Below, piece by piece: positions 58,659 to 64,000 of a DNA stretch of 64,000 nt; the stretch's first letter is position 1; every line of letters begins with the position of its first letter. Under the pieces are notes generated by a model, which searched no databases, was not told where the DNA came from, and saw only the letters and a program-made list of their open reading frames with translations. The stretch lies in assembly GCA_024704765.1 (NCBI GenBank), contig JAKMXF010000222.1, forward strand, positions 1,116,001 through 1,180,000, in the 5' to 3' direction. The translations under genes and the position numbers were made by a program. This DNA is from Oopsacas minuta (Eukaryota > Porifera > Hexactinellida > Lyssacinosida > Leucopsacidae).

Positions 58659-60352
58659 ATGGATTCAAAACGCATTAGACGTTGTTGCCTCAATGATCCT
58701 AATGTCTTTTGCTATATTTGTAGTGAATATACGTATGGCAAAGAAACATCGTTTTAATATTGGAGATGTCACCAAAATAGCTTATCAGGCTTACTTTGGT
58801 ATTAAATTAGACGATCAGGATAAGTCATGGAGCCCTCACAAAGTGTGCAAATATTGTACAGAAACCCTCCGCCTATGGACCCAAGGAAAAGCCAAATCCA
58901 TGAAGTTTGGGGTACCAATGGTTTGGGGAGACCCCAAGAACCATCACGATGACTGCTACTTCTGCATGGTTGAAATGTCTGGATGGAACCGGCAGAAAAA
59001 GAATTCGTGGCATTATCCTGACATACATTCTGAAAGACGCCCAAATCCACACTGCAGCGAAGTTCAGGTGCCCGTTTTTACGTCCTTACCTGATACTGCG
59101 TTTACTGAGGCAATTGATGAATCGTCGGGCAGCACTAACAGCATCAATAGCTGTAATGAGTTGCTACAGATAAGTAAAGCGGAGCCTTTCACACAGGGAC
59201 AGCTCAACGGCTTAGTGAGAGACTTAGGCTTGTCATAAGATACTTCAGAGATCCTGGCCTCCGTCTCAGTAAACACCATGTTCTCCACGGTGAAGCTAAG
59301 ATAACTTATTACCAACACAGAGACGGAGAACTCATTCGCTATTTCAGTGAAGAAGGCGGTTTCGTGTTTTTTAATACCATCCCAGGACTTCTCTCACCAA
59401 TGGGACTGTCCCAATACAATCCAAATGAGTGACGTTTATTATCGACAACTCTAAACGGAGTCTAAAGTGCGTGTTGCTGCATAATGGTAACAAATTTGCG
59501 TGTCTTCCGATCGGCCATTCAGTAATCTTTAAAGAGCACTATGCAACTGTAAAGATGGTGCTACAAAAGCTATGTTATGATGAACGTAACTGGATCGCGT
59601 GTGTGGACTTGAAAATGGTCAATATCCTGTTAGGTCAGCAAAGTGGTTACACTCAACCCATGCTTTCTTTGTTTGTGGGACAGCAGAGCGGGTAAGGTGC
59701 ATTGGGAAATGAAGAACTGGCCAGTTCGTCAAAAGATTGCCGTGTGAAAAGAATATCATTAACAAGCCACTAGTTAGCCGTGACAGTATCATCCTACCAC
59801 CACTACATATCAAGTTGGGACTGATGAAACAATTCGTAAAGGCATTGAACAAAGATGGTACCTGTTTCAACTACCTCTACTCAGTAGATCGTGGCCTGAG
59901 TATCGAAAAACTTAAGGCAGGAATTTTTGATGGGCCACAAATCAGAAAACTGATAAAAGATGAAGCATTCGCCTCACACATGACTGGAGTTGAGGCTGTG
60001 AGTGGTTTCCTTTGTCGATGTTGTAAAGGGATTCTTAGGCAACACCAAAGTGGCTAACTACCAGAATCTGGTCGAAGGCATGCTCAAGAACTTCCACATT
60101 CTGGGAACCAGAATGTGCATAAAACTTCACTATCTCTTTAGCCATTTAGAGAGATTCCCTGAAAGTCTTGTTGATTTAAGCGAAGAACAGGGCGAGTGAT
60201 TCCACCAAGACATCAGGACTATGGAGGAACGGTACCAAGGAAGATGGGACGCTCACATGTTCGCAGATTACTGCTGGAGCCTTATGCGTGATTGCCCCCA
60301 AGAACCTCACAAGATGAATTCGTATAAGAGAACATTCGTTCATGATTGGTAA
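58659..60352 (+). pseudogene. CMC-like DDE transposase, copy 2
   Basis: MDSKRIRRCCLNDPN, CYIC (58710), frameshift, then 58693-59238 with KVCKYCTETLRLW (second CxxC), PMVWGDPKNHHDDCYFCMVE and a linker with PVPVF-like proline. After a stop and shift: FIDNSKRSLKCVLLHNGN (candidate Asp 1, 59440), CVDLKMVNILLGQQSG (candidate Asp 2, 59605), ILPPLHIKLGLMKQFVKAL, GIFDGPQIRKL, MCIKLHYLFSHLERFPESL, SEEQGE-stop-FHQDIRTME (candidate Glu; TGA at the Arg position) and FADYCWSLMRDCPQEP. Last codons HDW then TAA. Blocks agree with copy 1 along the whole length. Confidence 0.7.
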
Positions 60353-60519
60353 GTATTCAGATCATATTATAACTCAAATTATCTGCTTATTACGTACGTT
60401 CAATTCTAGTTATAATGTAATACATACATATTATATGGTATCAGTGAACACAAATTTACGGATACTGAAAAACATAATATTACAGTATCACGAAAAGTAG
60501 AGCCAATTGACCAGAACTA

Positions 60520-61864
60520 CAGGCTGTATCATAATTATTGTCGAGTTCTAGGAAATATCCCAAAACACAATAAAGTAAATCGTTTAAACTAATTATTTAT
60601 TTATGTAATCTCCATCGCATTCTATAACTGATCTAATCCTATTAGGCATACTTATTTCTAAATTTTCTAAAATTCTTGGTTCAATGCCCCCCCCCAAGCC
60701 TTTTTTACTTGAGAAATTAAATGGTCCAGCTTCGTCACATTCTCCATTTGGCCGACGCTATCTTTCAGAATAGACCATAGATTCTCAATAGGATTGAGGT
60801 CAAGCGAGTTTCTTGGCCACTCTTTTTTCATCCAAAACTTTGGGAAATTCTTTTCACACAAGGACTGAGTCAAATTTGCAGTGTGTGCTGAAGCACCATC
60901 CTGCATAAAAATAAAATTGGACATATCTGGGAGCATTGATCGCTGAATATTGTCCCATTTTCCGAGTCGCGTTCTATTGCATCCTTACAGGTTTTATTCA
61001 AAATATAGTTCCGATAGTAGCAACCATTTATTGTCTGTTTTGGATGCACTATATGGAGTTCAGAGACAGCTCGATGGGACATCATACCCCAGACATGAAT
61101 TTTCCCTAGAAATTTAACTTGAACGCAAGGTCCAACATTGTCTGAATTTTTAGCCCAAATCCGGTCGTTCTGTCGGTTTGGAGTATTGAACAATTGAAAA
61201 GGTGCTTCATCAGACCACAATACCTGTTTCCAATCTTCGACAGTCCATTCTTTGCGAGATTCTGCAAATTTGAGTCGTTTTTCCTTCATTTTCTCCGTCA
61301 ATCGCGGCCTTTTATGCCTTTTGTAGGATTTCGCGCAAATATTATCCCGAAGATAACGATGAACGGTCGAATGCGATATAGGATAGCCCCTTGAGGCCAC
61401 TATGTCAGCCAATTTCCTAGTAGATTTGCATCTTTTTCAAAGAGATTTCGAAATTATAATTTTGGCGGCCTTTTGTCACTCGAATTCCTTCCAGGATGGG
61501 CTACAGTTTTTTGAGATTTTCTGAGCTTCTGCATGCGCCACCACCGTTCGATTGATCTTAAACCAACTTGGAGCTTTATAGCTACGTCTTTCTGGGTCAT
61601 GCCAGCATTTAGCATGCCAATAGCTTAATTACGGATTTCCAAACCATGATCTTTGACATTCATTTTCCGAATATATCAAGGAGCGTCAATGTGAAAAATT
61701 TTCTAAGAAATACGATCAGTCCAAAGTATTTAAGTATTGTTTTAGATAGCATTAACATAATACTTTACGATACTGCATAATAAATTGAATTCTAATTAAA
61801 GTTGTAATATAATCCGTTACTATATGAATATTATTACTACCCGACACATTTATGATACACCTTG
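60520..61864 (-). mobile_element. Tc1/mariner element D, DD37E type, 1345 bp
   Basis: Ends CAGGCTGTATCATAATTATT and, inverted, CAAGGTGTATCATAAATGTG, TA at 60518-60519 and 61865-61866. Nested in the 3' part of the CMC-like copy 2. Confidence 0.88.
60593..61663 (-). pseudogene. Tc1-like transposase D (DD37E), broken by indels
   Basis: Start MNVKDHGLEIRN at 61663 with a stop at codon 13, AIGMLNAGMTQKDVAIKL; frame changes near 61440-61500. 61412-60870: STVHRYLRDNICAKSYK, VLWSDEAPFQLF (Asp 1), VWGMMSHRAVSELH. Frame change near 60950. 60936-60667: FMQDGASAHTA (Asp 2), NSLDLNPIENLW (Glu, 37 residues between). A run of nine C (plus strand, about 60690) shifts the frame before the C-terminus SMPNRIRSVIE; stop at 60593. 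Confidence 0.88.
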
Positions 61865-61948
61865 TAGTGCCATTTTCGAACTCAGTGACCCCGATATACC
61901 CTAGAGATAGTCTCAACTTATCAGCCAAGAAAGCGTTGTTGGCCAGTG

Positions 61949-62735
61949 TATTCAATCCATCAAAAATTTGAGAACTAGTGATATTTGTAGGCTATGATAT
62001 CGAACATCAATACTCTTCCTTCACATCACCACAATGTTCAAAACGAACATAAAATAACAAACTCGACAAATTTGCTATGTCACTAGATTCATCTAGCTGC
62101 AAAGAATACCATTTAGCTGATTTTATTTGCTAGATCAGCTGTTCTTCCATGTCGCAAGCAAGATCGATCACTCTTCTAGCAACAGTGTCGTTTGATAGTG
62201 GAACCCGCGCAGTTATCTTTGCTGCAGATTCTCCCAACATTTCTCGGCATAGATCACCAATGCAACCAACCAGAAGTTGTTCGCCAATTATGTATGGTTT
62301 TTTTGCCTTCACAATACGTAAAGATTCCTTGTAAGAAGCTCTTAATGCTGAAACATTTATGTGAGATGAATCAACATTTGTTTCTGGCAGCCTATTAATT
62401 CGTCGCGTTTTTCTTGAAAAACTCAACTGGTTTTGAGATCAGCACCGTTTGTAAATGTCTACTGAACTTTGAAGGCTTTAAAGCTCCATTGGACAAAACC
62501 TCGCCACATATAAGACACTGAGGCTTCTGTAGTCCATCTTTGAATATAGAAGTAAAACCAAAGCGAATGAATGAAATGTCGTAGTTATGGATTTTCGTGC
62601 AACCTCTTTTTCCCGGTTTGTCGGATTTATCAATAACTCATCTTCATCAGATCCCGAAATGTCTTGAGAATCAGTATAGAGTCTATTACTCTTAGTTAGG
62701 TAAGTATCCAATTGTCCTCGCTTTCGTTTGGACAT
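61949..62735 (-). pseudogene. hAT transposase with BED finger (ZBED5-like), N-terminal part
   Basis: MSKRKRGQLDTYL at 62735, then in shifted frames RFGFTSIFKDGLQKPQCLIC and GALKPSKFSRHL (BED finger C-x2-C..H). 62426-62130: VSALRASYKESLRIVKAKKP, YIIGEQLL, CREMLGESAAK, VPLSNDTVARRVIDLA, then LQLDESSDIANL, which holds the first hAT catalytic Asp. It continues at 58365-58435 on the other side of the CMC-like element. Same family as 30951-32751. Confidence 0.8.
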
Positions 62736-62750
62736 AAATTTCTTTTTCAA

Positions 62751-63371
62751 CTATAGCAAATTAATAACTAAAATATTAATAGATATTAGCAAAGGTACGA
62801 TCTATTTGAAAACTATCAATGGAAGTTCTACCTATTCTTAAAACAGGATAACTGTTTGTATTTAATGCTCTATGTTATATGTTTGCTGGGTGACATAATT
62901 CTAAATAGCATTCTAGGAGGTGGAATAAGTGTAATCGTGACCTACGTTATAATAAGGCCTGTTCACTAGTGCGATTTTTTGGACCATGGATGTCGTTTAA
63001 GTCCATTGAATTTTATTTCAAATAATCATGTATTTGATGTTATTCACCCAAATCGTGAACTTAAAAATTATTCTTAGGCGATTTTAAAGACTATGGATGT
63101 CGTTGAAGGCTTGTAAAAAGTATTTCTTAGAAACCCATAATATTTATATTAATTTATGAATTAACCTTTTTGTTATATTCAATTTATTGAAACAATACAT
63201 TTAAGTGCTCACTACCCGTTGTACCTTGTCCTCTTGTACTTTTATCCTAAGTTGTTTAGACAACTTAGATTTTATCTCTGTAATGCCGCTCTCCACCCTG
63301 TTCTATCAGTTATGTGCATTTCTTTAATCTACCTCTCGATTTCTCCTTTTTATAGTTTCAATTAGCTTGTC
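62751..63371. other. Upstream region of the THAP gene / hAT end
   Basis: No coding sequence recognised. It should include the 5' end of the hAT relic on one side and the start of the THAP/P element on the other; I could not place a terminus. Confidence 0.4.
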
Positions 63372-64000
63372 ATGCCCAACAGGTGTTCTGCCCCCGGATG
63401 TCGGAGTAATTACGCAGGAGAACCTTATACTCCAGTATTTAAGCTGCCAAATGGCCCACCTGATCTTCTCAATCGTTGGCTTCGAGCGCTCTGTAGAGAA
63501 GGTATCAGAGACTTCTAGAATGTGTTTGTGTGCTCAAAACATTTCCTCGACGAAGAAATTCAGACCAGTTTTTCTATCCATCAACCAGATGGAACATACT
63601 TAGAAGTACCAGCTAAGCCTAAATTGCAGAAGGATGCAGTGCCAAGATTTCTACCTGGATGTCCACTTCATCTCTCTTCGTCATCTGACATCATACCTCC
63701 GAGATTTGATAGATCTTTGAGAGAACAGCACTTGATTGATACTGCAATAAATGAGAGTCTATTACAGTATAACCAAGACAAAGAACTTTTTCAGATTACT
63801 ACACTGGAAGACTTGGTATCCAAAACGAAGCACTAGGGTTTGCCTAATCATTGGTTAGTTTGGTCTTCTGATGATAATTCCTTTAATTTACTCAAACCTT
63901 CTATAACGAATAACAGTTTGATTGCAATTAGATGCTCGTTAGCTATTACCGAAACATTACATACTATGGGTTTCTACGAAGGTATACGCATTCCTCTTTC
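63372..64000 (+). pseudogene. THAP-domain protein, P-element transposase-like, runs off the window
   Basis: THAP zinc finger in full: MPNRCSAPGC (first C-x-C pair), FKLPNG, WLRAL, VFVCSKHF (C-x2-H) and the AVPRF-type end (KDAVPRFLPGC). One frame is kept from 63372 to the window end except for two TAG codons at 63516-63518 and 63834-63836. After the second, HWLVWSSDDNSFNLLKPSI resembles the segment between THAP and catalytic domain of P-type transposases. THAP domains bind DNA. The stops suggest a relic; a single-base change (AAG to TAG) would explain the first. Confidence 0.75.

Larger units (their letters stand above)
58436..61948 (+). mobile_element. CMC/Chapaev-like DDE transposon, copy 2, with nested Tc1 D
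   Basis: Left end CACAGGTCAACAAAA as in copy 1; right end, inverted, CACTGGCCAACAACG. Inner TIR block AGGGTATATCGGGGT is present on both sides (near 58492 and 61895). Flanks TGT/TAT, so the 3-bp duplication is not perfect. It sits inside a hAT gene. Confidence 0.7.

Overview
This is animal nuclear DNA, AT-rich and made almost entirely of transposable elements. Eukaryotic signs are GT..AG introns (a 64-bp one in a transposase, and several in the integrase genes), TATA-less AT-rich spacers, a CR1/L2-like LINE, LTRs and many Tc1/mariner, hAT, MULE, P, Transib and integrase-type DNA transposons. The only recognisable host gene is the first part of DRC3/LRRC48 (5611-5996), a flagellar dynein-regulatory-complex subunit, so the organism makes motile cilia or flagella. 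The element mix (Ginger-type integrases, OTU-bearing transposons, THAP/P, Transib) fits a non-bilaterian or other invertebrate. I cannot name the species. No tRNA, rRNA or CRISPR was seen.

Layout. 1-2767: 3' part of an intron-containing Ginger-type integrase gene followed by a USP-like cysteine protease relic. 3947-4253: 35-bp minisatellite with a perfect hairpin. 4820-4941: hAT MITE. 5611-5996: DRC3 fragment. 6577-21181: a nest. A THAP/P-like element (inverted ends at 6577 and 21181) holds a 7.56-kb integrase-OTU element (8597-16156, TSD GCTC), which itself holds a 3.26-kb Transib element (10997-14257, TSD TAGAT, termini CACAGTG). The same P-like interval also holds a Tc1 (16277-17620) and a LINE (17637-20840). 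21191-22534: a Tc1/DD37E element with an uninterrupted transposase.

23600-28616: a MULE-like element with about 445-bp TIRs carrying a transposase-OTU gene. 28968-33647: a DDE element, probably CMC/Chapaev-like, split by a ZBED5-type hAT (30753-33123). 34525-38687: a Gypsy LTR element that lacks its reverse-transcriptase core. 41527-44418: hAT with perfect 8-bp TSD. 45.76-49.25 kb: a second MULE. 49.5-53.9 kb: three mariner copies. 54.9-55.1 kb: a second Transib fragment. 55678-62750: another nest (Tc1 in Tc1, and Tc1 in the CMC-like element, both within a hAT gene). 63372-64000: a THAP/P-type gene running off the window.

Most transposase genes carry stops and frameshifts; the main exception is the Tc1 at 21264-22334. 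Two paralogous copies of one repeat (23.53-34.15 kb and 41.5-45.25 kb) give empty sites for three insertions, so element boundaries are unusually well fixed. The recurring theme is DNA transposons that carry deubiquitinase-like proteases (two OTU, one USP-like) fused to or directly behind their recombinase.
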